From Oscillospiraceae bacterium (GTDB lineage Bacteria > Bacillota > Clostridia > Oscillospirales > SIG627), in the NCBI GenBank assembly GCA_015065085.1, contig SVQW01000009.1:1-64000 (forward strand): DNA of 64,000 nt, read 5' to 3'. The notes under the pieces are model-generated. The model ran no database searches. It had not been told where the DNA came from and worked only from the letters and a program-made list of their open reading frames with translations. This document shows positions 24,619-33,906 of this stretch, piece by piece. How positions within the stretch are numbered: the stretch's first letter is position 1; every line of letters starts with the position of its first letter. Made by a program: the position numbers and the translations under genes.

Positions 24619-26073
24619 ATGAAAAGGATAATGCGTTGTGCTGTGACAGTATTATTGGTGGTATGCGCTTTTGTTTTATGTTCGTGTAGCTCTGACGGCG
24701 CTGATGATGTATATACTGCAAATCGGGATAATCGCGTCACCAGACCTGTGGAGGAAACAGTATTTTCGGGTCGTAATGCAGAGCCTGACGAGCTTCCTGA
24801 AATAGATTTTGAAGATCGTGAATTTCGCATACTCGCCCGTGACCGCGACGATTTCAAAGAAGAAATAGGAGTGGAGCTTAAACAAAACGAGGAAGTAGTA
24901 TCAAATGCCGTTTTTACGCGCAATAAAGAAGTGGAGGACAGGTTTGGTGTCAAGATTGTCGCAACCCATGTCGCTCAGCCCTATAATGACATAAAAAAGA
25001 CAGTAAAAGCGGGGCTGGATTCCTATGATTTAGTGGTTGACCATGTCAGATCTCTTAGTGCAACGGCTGTGGATGGTATTTTCATCCCGGTGGATGAGCT
25101 TGAATACGTAAATACGGAAAAGCCTTGGTATATGAAAAATGCTACCGATAATATCAGCGTTAAAGGAAAATCGTATTTCCTTGCAGGGGATTTCTGCTTG
25201 TCGCTTTATAGATTTACATATTGTATGTACTTCAACAAGGATATACTTGCCAAGCACCCGGATATGGAGGATCTTTACACCGTCGCTCTGGAGGGACGAT
25301 GGACAATCGATTATCTGAACAATCTTGTTAAAGACCTTTGGTATGACCTTAACGGAAATGGCGAACGTGACAACAAGGATGAATATGGTTTTACATCGGA
25401 TTGGCACAGCTCCGCCGTTACCTATCAGTATTCAATGGATAACCCTGTTATGACCATGGATTCGGAGGGTATACCGCAGCTCAGCTTCAATACTCCCAAA
25501 ATGGTTAACATAGTTGCAAAGGTTTGTGAGTTGTTCCGGGATAACCCCGGTTCATTCACCGGCGAGTGGGAAGTCCCCGATCCTATTTTCCGCGAAGGCA
25601 GAGCATTGCTTATGAACAGCCGATTCAATGCTACCAGCGGATTGCGTGCTGTCGACTTTGATTTTGGTATTATTCCGTATCCTAAGTACGATGAGGACCA
25701 AAAGGAATATTACACCATGGTGGACGGCGCTCATTCAATAATGGCGGTACCTTTGACGGCTGATGCGGAGTTCTCAAGTGTAATAATCGAAGCGCTTAAT
25801 GCCGAAAGCTATAAAAAGGTTATTCCTGCTTACTATGAAACCGACCTTAAGGTTAAAGGCGCGCGCGGTGATGAACAGGCGGCGGAAATACTTGATATGA
25901 TAAGTAAAGGCGTTAAATTTGATTTCGGTTATGTTTACGGTCCTTACGGTACTCTTATTTCCAGCGTTATTGCGAGTGGCAACCGCAACTTTGCTTCCGA
26001 ATACGATAAGCAGGAAAGAACGGCACTTAAAACCTATAACACAATTATAGAAAAATATCTCGACATAGCATAG
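24619..26073 (+). CDS. Extracellular solute-binding lipoprotein (orphan ABC-type)
   Basis: 484 residues. Lipoprotein signal with LCSC as lipobox near residue 20-23. A two-lobed solute-binding family 1 fold is suggested by the hinge and lobe segments: KEVEDRFGVKIVATHV, SYDLVVDHVRSLSA, YCMYFNKDILAKH, EGRWTIDYLNNLVKDLWYD, FGIIPYPKYDED, VDGAHSIMAVP. The segment DLNGNGERDNKDEYG (about residues 251-265) has the spacing of an EF-hand/dockerin calcium loop and sits right after the helix of the hinge. No permease or ATPase genes adjoin, so the partner is elsewhere or absent. It probably binds sugars or oligosaccharides. Confidence 0.85.
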   Translation: MKRIMRCAVTVLLVVCAFVLCSCSSDGADDVYTANRDNRVTRPVEETVFSGRNAEPDELPEIDFEDREFRILARDRDDFKEEIGVELKQNEEVVSNAVFTRNKEVEDRFGVKIVATHVAQPYNDIKKTVKAGLDSYDLVVDHVRSLSATAVDGIFIPVDELEYVNTEKPWYMKNATDNISVKGKSYFLAGDFCLSLYRFTYCMYFNKDILAKHPDMEDLYTVALEGRWTIDYLNNLVKDLWYDLNGNGERDNKDEYGFTSDWHSSAVTYQYSMDNPVMTMDSEGIPQLSFNTPKMVNIVAKVCELFRDNPGSFTGEWEVPDPIFREGRALLMNSRFNATSGLRAVDFDFGIIPYPKYDEDQKEYYTMVDGAHSIMAVPLTADAEFSSVIIEALNAESYKKVIPAYYETDLKVKGARGDEQAAEILDMISKGVKFDFGYVYGPYGTLISSVIASGNRNFASEYDKQERTALKTYNTIIEKYLDIA

Positions 26074-26081
26074 ATAAAAAA

Positions 26082-26368
26082 CAGGCAATGCATTAGCGCA
26101 GTGTCCGGGGGGACACTGCGCAGCGATATAAATTCCTGCGGAATTTGATATATGTGCTTCGCACTCGATATGCCGCAAGCGGCGCGATATGTCACTTCGT
26201 GACGAGAATTTATATTATACCCGCATTTGCGTAAGCAAATATATCGCGTTGTCGCAAGACAACATATCACCGGATAAACAAAACCTCTGAATTCGGCTTT
26301 TCATGCCGTTTTCAGAGGTTTTTTCTTATTTAACTATCCTTTAGAACACAATACCTTGCATTGCCTGC
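26082..26368. repeat. MITE-like array of short hairpins
   Basis: Bounded by an 11-bp inverted repeat (CAGGCAATGCA at 26082-26092, its reverse complement at 26357-26367). Inside are an 11-bp hairpin (26096-26121), then a row of five or six small hairpins separated by GATAT/ATATC spacers (AAATTCC..GGAATTT, GTGC..GCAC, GCCGC..GCGGC, GTCAC..GTGAC, ATTTGC..GCAAAT, GTTGTC..GACAAC). The left edge ATATAAATTC is mirrored as GAATTTATAT. No ORF covers it. It fills the whole gap between two convergent genes. Confidence 0.8.
26280..26325. terminator. Rho-independent terminator
   Basis: AAAACCTCTGAA with TTCAGAGGTTTT, an inner CGGC/GCCG extension, a 7-nt loop and T6. It lies between the convergent lipoprotein gene and murA and can serve both strands. 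Confidence 0.88.
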
Positions 26369-26374
26369 TTACTT

Positions 26375-27649
26375 TTACTCGGAGATTTTTGTTATGTCTG
26401 CACCAACAGTGCGAAGTTTTTGTATCATGTCTTCATATCCGCGCTCAATGTGGTAAATCTCTTCAACCTCACTCTTTCCTTCGGCAACAAGAGCGGCGAT
26501 TACCATAGCGGCACCTGCGCGTAAATCTACGGCACGAACCTTAGCGGGCGTCAGAGCTTTTACGCCTGTCACCTCGGCGGTTGTCTTTTCGACAGTGATG
26601 GAAGCACCCATACGCTTCAATTCCTCAACATATCTGAAACGGCTGTCCCATACGCCTTCGGTGAGTGTTGAAACACCGTGAGCAAGACACAGAAGCACGC
26701 ACATCTGAGGATTCATGTCGGTAGGAAAACCGGGATAGGGGAGAGTTTTAACGCTTATACTTTCGAGAGTCTTGCCTTCTTCAAGATAGACCGTAACGGC
26801 CTCGTCCTCTTCATCTATCGTTGCGCCCATTTCGGAAATTTTTGCGGAAATGGATTCAAGATGCTTGGGGATAACGTTATTTATTTTAAGTCTGCCGCCT
26901 GTTGCTGCGGCGAGCACCATATATGTTCCTGCCTCGATCATATCGGGAATTATAGCATAAGTAGTACCGTGGAGAGTATCCACACCTTTGATTTTTATGA
27001 TTCCCGTTCCTGCACCGCTTATTTGTGCACCGCAGGCGTTGAGGAAGTTTGCTGTATCGACTATGTGTGGCTCATGAGCTGCATTTTCGATTACGGTAGT
27101 GCCTTTTGCTTTTACCGCCGCAATCATTATATTAATGGTAGCACCGACAGAAACAATATCCATGTACACAGAATCACCGACGAGACCTTTTTCCGGGTCG
27201 GTGGTAGCGTTTATGTGCTTCTTTTCGATTGTGACAATATCAGCCCCCAATGCTTCAAAGCCCTTTATATGCTGGTCTATGGGGCGCGAACCGAAATCAC
27301 AACCGCCGGGGCAGTCCACATTGGCTCTTCCAAAGCGTGCAAGCTCTGCACCAAGAAGGTAATAGGAAGCACGCATTTTTCCCACCAGCTCCTGTGGAGT
27401 CAGGTCGGGATCTATGTTTGTTGAATCGATTTCTACGGTGTTTTTATCTATATATTTTATGTTGGCACCCATTGTTTCAAGAATTTCCAATGAAATGCGA
27501 ACATCGCTTATGTCCGGAACATTTTCGATGGTTACCTTGCCTTCAACCAGAATGCTGGAAAGAATTATAGGTACGGCGGCGTTTTTCATGCCGGAGACAT
27601 GAATTTCGCCATTCAGCGGTTTGCCACCGTTAATGACATATTTATCCAT
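26375..27649 (-). CDS. murA: UDP-N-acetylglucosamine 1-carboxyvinyltransferase MurA
   Basis: 424 residues. First committed step of peptidoglycan synthesis: adds enolpyruvate to UDP-GlcNAc. Seen: GKPLNGEIHVSGMKNAAVPI at the start, KMRASYYLLGAELAR, PGGCDFGSRPIDQHI with the catalytic Cys (the fosfomycin target), PDMIEAGTYMVLAA, and DLRAGAAMVIAALVAEG near the end. The ATG at 27649 gives the standard N-terminus; the GGGAGG site is rather far (13 nt). Last in the direction of the Wal operon, 170 bp after yycI; it may also have its own promoter in that gap, but none is clear. Confidence 0.96.
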   Translation of the reverse strand: MDKYVINGGKPLNGEIHVSGMKNAAVPIILSSILVEGKVTIENVPDISDVRISLEILETMGANIKYIDKNTVEIDSTNIDPDLTPQELVGKMRASYYLLGAELARFGRANVDCPGGCDFGSRPIDQHIKGFEALGADIVTIEKKHINATTDPEKGLVGDSVYMDIVSVGATINIMIAAVKAKGTTVIENAAHEPHIVDTANFLNACGAQISGAGTGIIKIKGVDTLHGTTYAIIPDMIEAGTYMVLAAATGGRLKINNVIPKHLESISAKISEMGATIDEEDEAVTVYLEEGKTLESISVKTLPYPGFPTDMNPQMCVLLCLAHGVSTLTEGVWDSRFRYVEELKRMGASITVEKTTAEVTGVKALTPAKVRAVDLRAGAAMVIAALVAEGKSEVEEIYHIERGYEDMIQKLRTVGADITKISE

Positions 27650-27818
27650 GAATTGGTTGGGGACCTCCCTTTTGATTTGTATATAAAGTCTTGATGTATA
27701 AAATCGCAAAAACATACCGCGTTTTTACACAACCGACAGCAAAATCACATTCTACCACATTATTATATATAACTAATGCAAACAGAACATAAATAAACAT
27801 ATTAAAAAATGTAAAATT

Positions 27819-28679
27819 TTATTGTCGCTCAAATCCGCTTACTCCGTCAAAAATCTTGATGTCATCGTTCGTGGTGGTTATTTCCCATGAGGGTATAAGG
27901 AAATACTCGTTGTTTGTCGATATTACAGGGTAATAAACCATGCGGATGTTTTTCACCGAAACATTGTCCTTCTTCAGCAAAAACAATGCATTCGGTGCGT
28001 CGATATATTCCTTTTCATAAAAGGCTTCGAAAGAATCAAAAAAGTATTTTCCCGAAAAGTAAATCAGCTCGTCATCACTGAAAACACAGACGAACGCACC
28101 GTTGTGGACAGCCATGCCGTCGATGTAAAGCGTGGAATATACAATACTTACCCCGTTTTGCTCGATATATCCGTCGGCTGTATAAGTGAAGCTGTTTTCG
28201 GGATCCGTGAAGCGTTTAAAGCTTTTTTTTAGCTTTTTTGCCAGATTGGAAGTGAGCTTTTTGATGTTTTCGGGCGGTGTAGTGCTTAAAACAGTTGTAT
28301 TGTCATGCCTGTTTTTTAATAATCCGTATTCGAAATTTCCGTTATCAAAATAACTGATGTAAGCTTTTTCGGATTGGTACGTGATACCGTCAGGCAGGCT
28401 GTATTCCGCCACAATCTCCCCCAGAACACTTTGAGCCGCCGTAAGATGGCTGTCAGACGAAGAATTCATGCAAATTACGCACTGAGTATACTTTTGAGCG
28501 GGTATTGCTTCTTCATCTACATAAATACCGTTGCTTGCCAGTGCCTTTACAGAAGCATGCAGCATTTCCCCGGAGAGCCTTGAATCCTCCGATTTTGTGA
28601 TGAGGAGATTTATCAAAAGAAAAATATTGACTGCCGCAAGCAGAATTATGAAAAAACTTTTTATTTTTGAGCTGTTCAT
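27819..28679 (-). CDS. YycI-like regulatory membrane protein
   Basis: 286 residues: a short basic N-terminus, one membrane helix (about residues 8-26, IILLAAVNIFLLINLL) and an extracytoplasmic domain. The size, topology and position after a YycH-like gene in a WalR-WalK operon fit YycI, which with YycH tunes WalK by contact in the membrane. Sequence similarity to model YycI is weak by eye, so the call rests largely on context. Ends 170 bp before murA. Confidence 0.72.
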   Translation of the reverse strand: MNSSKIKSFFIILLAAVNIFLLINLLITKSEDSRLSGEMLHASVKALASNGIYVDEEAIPAQKYTQCVICMNSSSDSHLTAAQSVLGEIVAEYSLPDGITYQSEKAYISYFDNGNFEYGLLKNRHDNTTVLSTTPPENIKKLTSNLAKKLKKSFKRFTDPENSFTYTADGYIEQNGVSIVYSTLYIDGMAVHNGAFVCVFSDDELIYFSGKYFFDSFEAFYEKEYIDAPNALFLLKKDNVSVKNIRMVYYPVISTNNEYFLIPSWEITTTNDDIKIFDGVSGFERQ

Positions 28680-28711
28680 ATGATACTACCGTTTTTTAAA
28701 TTACTGCCGTT

Positions 28712-30145
28712 TTAGGTTACGGCGATCCAACTGGCATTGGCAGTTTTACCATTTTTTGAAATCACGTAGCCGGGCTTGTAGTCAATTACTGTTTTTCCGT
28801 TTGAAACCGGAGTGGCACGGAATGCAATCTCGGGTGAAATCAGGGTTATCTTTCGAACGGAATTGCGGTAAATGCTGTAAGTCGGAATATGAGCTCGTAT
28901 TACGGAATCGCTGCCAATTTCGAGAGTTATTCTATCCAGCCCATAGAATGGGATTGAATCGAAACTGTAAGTGAATTCAAATCTCATAATGTCATTTTCT
29001 TTGTTGTAATTGACCTTAGAAAGCATCAATTCACCGTTTCCGCCTATGATGTCACCGCTGAATCCTCCCACAAGAGTTAGTGCGGCGTTAAGCTTGTCCG
29101 AAACGGAAAAGCTGTCTGACTGTTTGTCCAATACTTTGTAAAGGGGTATGCCGCCTTCTTCAGCGTTGTAAGTCATATATCCGTCGGCTGAAAGTGCCAA
29201 TGCGGCGTTGCTTTCAACAAAGTAAATAATGTCTTTGTCAACATAGTGACGCACAAGCCCTGTGTTCATTTTAAAGCTTTTTAGGATAGAAAGTATCCTG
29301 TCATTCTTAATCATAGAATCGCTTTGGGTCAAAGAACTTATGAATGAAAGAGGATTGGAAATGCCCGCTTCATAGAACTGCATGTTAGATTGAAGCGGAA
29401 TATCCGGTGAAACGTTGTCGGTTTGGTTGGCAAAAAAATCAGATTCAAATGACAATATCGACGGTACAATTACTTTACTGCCAGTATATGCCGAAATGAC
29501 GGCACTGTTAACAGGATATGCGGTGGCTTGCGCTTGAGAAACAGGGATGAACTTCATTATTGCGCCCGCCGAATCCATAGAGTAAGCAATGAGTCGGCCG
29601 TTATCATCCTCCGTCATGAGAATTTTTGAAATATTACAAAAATCTCCGTTATAATAACCATCCGCTTCGCTGTCGCAATACAGCTTCAATACATATGCCG
29701 AAAGCTCGCTGTTGTAGCGCAGAAGGGTATAATTGTTGTTTTTCAGCACCTCAAGATATTCATCGTAATCGGTGGGTATTCCGTTATATTGAGAACCCAG
29801 AAATTCCGAAATATACATGACAACATCATTGTAAACGCTGACGAGCATGCTTTTTTGTTTTTCAACCGAGTAGGTGAGTGAACCTGACCTGAAGGTTATG
29901 GATGATGGGAAAACATATGGTGAGCTGTTTCGATCCTGCTGTGTACGTACAGAGTTTTCCGAGAATACCCACATTTTATCAGCCGGAAAGCTGTCGTTGC
30001 GGGTACTGGCAAGTATTCCGAAAGAGCCAAGCTTTATTTCCGTGAAGGAAACAAACATCCACAGCATGGATATAAACAATAATACAATTATTAAAAGCTT
30101 TATGCTTTCCGCCATCTTGCTGTCATAAGAAAAATTAAATTTCAT
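28712..30145 (-). CDS. YycH-like regulatory membrane protein
   Basis: 477 residues with one N-terminal membrane helix (about 15-36, LLIIVLLFISMLWMFVSFTE) and a large extracytoplasmic region, the YycH layout (about 440-480 residues). It lies 4 nt after walK with AAGGA upstream of its ATG and 32 nt before the YycI-like gene. YycH normally represses or activates WalK depending on the species; the direction here cannot be read from sequence. Confidence 0.78.
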   Translation of the reverse strand: MKFNFSYDSKMAESIKLLIIVLLFISMLWMFVSFTEIKLGSFGILASTRNDSFPADKMWVFSENSVRTQQDRNSSPYVFPSSITFRSGSLTYSVEKQKSMLVSVYNDVVMYISEFLGSQYNGIPTDYDEYLEVLKNNNYTLLRYNSELSAYVLKLYCDSEADGYYNGDFCNISKILMTEDDNGRLIAYSMDSAGAIMKFIPVSQAQATAYPVNSAVISAYTGSKVIVPSILSFESDFFANQTDNVSPDIPLQSNMQFYEAGISNPLSFISSLTQSDSMIKNDRILSILKSFKMNTGLVRHYVDKDIIYFVESNAALALSADGYMTYNAEEGGIPLYKVLDKQSDSFSVSDKLNAALTLVGGFSGDIIGGNGELMLSKVNYNKENDIMRFEFTYSFDSIPFYGLDRITLEIGSDSVIRAHIPTYSIYRNSVRKITLISPEIAFRATPVSNGKTVIDYKPGYVISKNGKTANASWIAVT

Positions 30146-30149
30146 ATCT

Positions 30150-31967
30150 TTATTCCTTGATGGAGGATTTTAGAGGCAGGTAGATAAACACAGCGGTGCC
30201 TTTATCCAATGCACTCGTAATTGTAATATCTCCACCGTGAGCGGTTATGATGTCTTTGGATATCGCAAGACCCAGCCCGGTTCCGCCTTTGTCGGAGGTA
30301 CGGGCTTTTTCAACACGGTAAAAACGCTCGAAAAGGTGTGGTATATCCGCTTCCGGAATACCCATGCCGTTGTCGCGTACCGTGAAAACGATGTACTGAC
30401 CGTCTTTTAAATTCTTTGTGTTCTTTATGTTTTTCAAGTTCAGAGAAAGGGTTATCTCTCCGCCGTCCTGAGTGTATTTTACGGCGTTCTGAATTATATT
30501 TGTCAGAACCTGGTCTATTTTTTCGCGGTCGGCTGTAATCATGGGGATATTGTCGGGGACTTTTTCAACCGCAAGCTTTTGATTGTGAGATCTTGCCTCA
30601 TGCTGCATTATTTCGGCACGGTTATTTAAAAGCTCTGTGGGTGAAAATGAGGATATTTTCCAGGAAACGCGGTTGTCGTCCAGCCTTGAAAGCATCAGCA
30701 GATCGTGCACTATGCGCGTCATACGGTCGGATTCGTCAACAATCATTTTCAGGAAGTGAGACACAAGCTCGGGAGGCATATCCGAACTGTTGTCAATAAC
30801 GGTTTCCGCTGCGCCTTTTATACCCGTAAGAGGGGTGCGAAGCTCATGGGAAACATTGGCAACAAATTCTCTTCGCGCCAGTTCAAGTTCAAAATGCTCT
30901 GTAACATCGTGAATTACAGCTATATATCCTACATATGGTTCGTCGGAAATTTCAAACCGGAAGCTTCCGAAGTTAGCATCTATGACTCTTTGCTTGAATT
31001 TTATGTCCAAAAAAACTTTGCTTTCGCCGGAAGCAGTGTCTGAAATCAGCTCGTCGCAGGTGTAATCTATGCTAAGCAGGGTTACAAAGTCCGACATAGT
31101 CATGTCACGGTCGTAATCGTCCCCTATAAGATTTATGGCTGTTTGATTTATGTGCAGTATTTTACCGGAAGAGTCAAAAGCAATAACGCCATCCTTGAGA
31201 TAAGAAAAGATTGTGCTGAGCTTTTCGCGCTCACCGATTATTTCATCAAGGTTGCTTTTAAGATCTCCGGCCATGGAGTTGAAGGCTTGAGAAAGTATAC
31301 CTATCTCATCCTTGGAGTGTACTTCAACGCGCTGAGAAAAGTCTCCTTCCGAAATTCTGGTCGCGGTAGCTGTTATTTTCTGGATGGGAGCGGAAATTAC
31401 AGAAGAGAGTATGAATGATAATATCAGTGCGATTATTATTCCCACCAGTAAAGCCTGTAAAACAATGGTGAAGATTATGGAAGAAATGCTCATCATTTCG
31501 TCGCGTGTATCCGCGATATAAATAATTACGCATCTTCCGCTGTCTTCCAGTCTTACGGCATAATCCATTACAGCAGGGGAAGAATATTCCTTTGAAACTC
31601 TGTTGCCGTTTATGGCGGAAATTAGATTTTGTGTTTTTGTAATGTTTGTATTGTTTATATCAGCGTTGCTGTCCAGGAATCCGCCTTTTGAGTTGAGAAT
31701 ATAAAAGCTGCGGTAAGGGTCGATTCCCAAGAACGATGAATATGCCGTGAGTTTGTCCTTGAGGCTTTCCACATAATTGTCGCTTCTTAGGCTCTCTGTC
31801 AGCATCGCAGTGTGCTCTTCGTCAAAAAATCCGTCCATCTGAGCTACAAAGTCTTCCTGGTAATATGAAAAAATGTTGTTGATCAGAATTGTTCCGATAA
31901 CGGTCATTACAAGAATTATAAAAACCGTCAATGTGATAACAATTTTTGATTGAAGCTTGTTAAACAT
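30150..31967 (-). CDS. walK: Sensor histidine kinase WalK
   Basis: 605 residues. Domain order: helix 1 (about 9-30), an extracytoplasmic sensing domain to about 165, helix 2 (about 170-195), HAMP (SAPIQKITATATRISEGDFS), PAS (DGVIAFDSSGKILHINQTA), the HisKA box FVANVSHELRTPLTGIKGAA with the phospho-His, and the HATPase N and G boxes (DNGMGIPEADIPHLFERFYR, GGTGLGLAISKDI). This is the WalK/VicK layout with both HAMP and PAS. Partner of the regulator 18 nt upstream; controls cell-wall hydrolases in relatives. Confidence 0.93.
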   Translation of the reverse strand: MFNKLQSKIVITLTVFIILVMTVIGTILINNIFSYYQEDFVAQMDGFFDEEHTAMLTESLRSDNYVESLKDKLTAYSSFLGIDPYRSFYILNSKGGFLDSNADINNTNITKTQNLISAINGNRVSKEYSSPAVMDYAVRLEDSGRCVIIYIADTRDEMMSISSIIFTIVLQALLVGIIIALILSFILSSVISAPIQKITATATRISEGDFSQRVEVHSKDEIGILSQAFNSMAGDLKSNLDEIIGEREKLSTIFSYLKDGVIAFDSSGKILHINQTAINLIGDDYDRDMTMSDFVTLLSIDYTCDELISDTASGESKVFLDIKFKQRVIDANFGSFRFEISDEPYVGYIAVIHDVTEHFELELARREFVANVSHELRTPLTGIKGAAETVIDNSSDMPPELVSHFLKMIVDESDRMTRIVHDLLMLSRLDDNRVSWKISSFSPTELLNNRAEIMQHEARSHNQKLAVEKVPDNIPMITADREKIDQVLTNIIQNAVKYTQDGGEITLSLNLKNIKNTKNLKDGQYIVFTVRDNGMGIPEADIPHLFERFYRVEKARTSDKGGTGLGLAISKDIITAHGGDITITSALDKGTAVFIYLPLKSSIKE

Positions 31968-31985
31968 GACTTTCTCCCGTAGGTA

Positions 31986-32687
31986 TTATTCGGGCTTCGC
32001 GAAAAAGTAACCTATTCCTTTTTTTGTTTGTATATATTCGGGGAGAGCAGGATTGTCTTCCAGCTTTTTTCTCAGTCTTGCAACGGTGACATCCACCGTT
32101 CTCATATCGCCGTAAAAGCCGTCGTAGCCCCATATTTCTTCCATGAGCTGTTCACGTGAGTAAACCTTACCCATGTTCTTGGCGAGAAAAGCGATGACCT
32201 CATATTCCTTTTTGGTAAGATCAAGCTTGACTTCACCCTTGAGCACTTCATAGCTTTCGTTATCAATGGTGAGTTTTCCGATTTTAATAACCTTGTCGGT
32301 TATTTTTCTTGTAACCATTTCGTTGGAATAACGACGGATGTTGGCTTTTATGCGGCTGAGAAGCTCGTTTATGCTGAACGGCTTAGTCATATAATCATCG
32401 GCACCGACCTCCAGCCCCATAACCTTGTCTGCCTCTTCCTCACGGGCGGTAAGCATTATAATGGGGGTGTCATTGACCTCACGCAGTCTTCTGCATACCT
32501 CAAATCCGTCCATGACGGGAAGCATCAAATCCAGCAGTATCAGATCATATTTTCCGCTTAGCGCTTCCTCAAGTCCGCTTCCGCCGTCATATACGGCTTT
32601 TGCATCAAATCCGTTTTTCTTGACATTAAAAAGCAAGATTTCCGCAATGGTTTTTTCGTCTTCCACAATGAGAATGTTTTTGTTCAT
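31986..32687 (-). CDS. walR: Response regulator WalR (OmpR/PhoB type)
   Basis: 233 residues. The receiver domain has ILIVEDEKTIAEIL, the phospho-acceptor Asp in LILLDLMLPVMDG and K in MTKPFSINELL. The C-terminal winged-helix domain (KEYEVIAFLAKNMGKVYSRE, RTVDVTVARLRKKLEDNP, YIQTKKGIGYFF) is OmpR type. The close match in size and the walK partner make WalR/VicR the best name. It starts 13 nt after the deacetylase-like gene. Confidence 0.94.
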   Translation of the reverse strand: MNKNILIVEDEKTIAEILLFNVKKNGFDAKAVYDGGSGLEEALSGKYDLILLDLMLPVMDGFEVCRRLREVNDTPIIMLTAREEEADKVMGLEVGADDYMTKPFSINELLSRIKANIRRYSNEMVTRKITDKVIKIGKLTIDNESYEVLKGEVKLDLTKKEYEVIAFLAKNMGKVYSREQLMEEIWGYDGFYGDMRTVDVTVARLRKKLEDNPALPEYIQTKKGIGYFFAKPE

Positions 32688-32700
32688 AAGTTATAGCCTT

Positions 32701-33906
32701 TCATCGTACCGTTTCGTCGGGGATAAGTGAATTGATGATATCGTAGCTGTTTATGTGCTTTCCGAGTTCGTAAATTGCCGATACGCCTGTCATATCGGCA
32801 TTTATCAGAACATTTGCTTTGGGAAAGCTGTTGAATTTTGAAATGACGTGATTTGCAAGCGCCTTTGATGAAGAATACTTTTGAGTTGGTTTTATATTAG
32901 TCTTATAAGTGACATAACCGGATTTTTCAAGAATTTCGTGTATTCCGCTTCCGATATCCGAGGGCAATGTTATAATCCGTGTTTTTTGCTTTGTTATGCG
33001 TTCAAGAAGCAAGTTTGAAGTATTTATGTCCCGGGTTAACAGCTCGACATCGGTATAATCCTTGTCTGCGTTTAACGCGATGGGGTATTGGCTCACAAAA
33101 ATCTTCAGAACGCTTTGAGGGTTGTTTTTGATATATTCGGAAGAAAGCGCAAAAGCTGCATTAAGATTTGCTTTTTTCAATGCCACAAAAAGTGAAGGGA
33201 TTACCGTTGGATCGGGGTCAGCAATGAACAAGTAAACATCACATGGCAAAATCTCCGGTTCATCCGGCTCTGTGTTTACAGGGGGCTTGATCACCGGCGG
33301 ATCATCGGTAGAAGGGGCGGGCGGAGTAATCACATTGGTATTGTTGTCCTCCGGCGGAGTAACAACGGGCGGTGTAACAACAGGAGGCGGGGGAGTGTGC
33401 ATTTCAATAAGCTTTCCGAAAGGCAATTTTGCAGATGCATCGCTCAGACGCACTATTGTGTTGTCTGTGTTCATTTCGATATAAAGCCCGAGATAATTTG
33501 CCGTTTCTATGGCGGGCAGATACAGGGTATCGTTAAACACTTTGATATTGATTTTTATCATTGCCTTTCCGTTGTAGGCATCGCTTGTTTTAAGCGAAAA
33601 TGACAGATATTCCTCCGTTATTTCATTTTGCAAATAGAAAGAACCGCTTTTTGGATTGGAATAATAATACACATTATCCAAATCAATGAACATTGATATG
33701 GGGATATACACAACACCGTCTGCTGTCTGAGGCGGAGTTTTTTGCCAGTAAGAAAATACCGAATCATTTGTGTAAAGCAAGGGAACTGTATTGGCACGAA
33801 CCGGAGTCGTGCCGACAGAAACAAAAGAAAAGAGCATAAAGACACACAGAAAGACCGACAGGAAACGTACTGCCGGATAGCTATTCTTGCGTACTGCTCT
33901 TTCCAT
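32701..33906 (-). CDS. Secreted protein with stalk-like domain and degenerate deacetylase-like domain
   Basis: 401 residues. Signal peptide (about 1-38), a beta domain with copper-amine-oxidase-N/stalk-like features (GVVYIPISMFIDLDNVYY, LYLPAIETANYLGLYIE), a Pro/Thr-rich linker (about 173-218) and a C-terminal domain that looks like a reduced NodB-type fold (VYLFIADPDPTVIPSLFVAL, RIITLPSDIGSGIHEILEKS). No H-x-x-x-H metal motif is visible, so catalysis is doubtful. It overlaps the DUF3810 gene by 26 nt and precedes walR, which suggests a role in cell-wall sensing. Confidence 0.66.
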   Translation of the reverse strand: MERAVRKNSYPAVRFLSVFLCVFMLFSFVSVGTTPVRANTVPLLYTNDSVFSYWQKTPPQTADGVVYIPISMFIDLDNVYYYSNPKSGSFYLQNEITEEYLSFSLKTSDAYNGKAMIKINIKVFNDTLYLPAIETANYLGLYIEMNTDNTIVRLSDASAKLPFGKLIEMHTPPPPVVTPPVVTPPEDNNTNVITPPAPSTDDPPVIKPPVNTEPDEPEILPCDVYLFIADPDPTVIPSLFVALKKANLNAAFALSSEYIKNNPQSVLKIFVSQYPIALNADKDYTDVELLTRDINTSNLLLERITKQKTRIITLPSDIGSGIHEILEKSGYVTYKTNIKPTQKYSSSKALANHVISKFNSFPKANVLINADMTGVSAIYELGKHINSYDIINSLIPDETVR

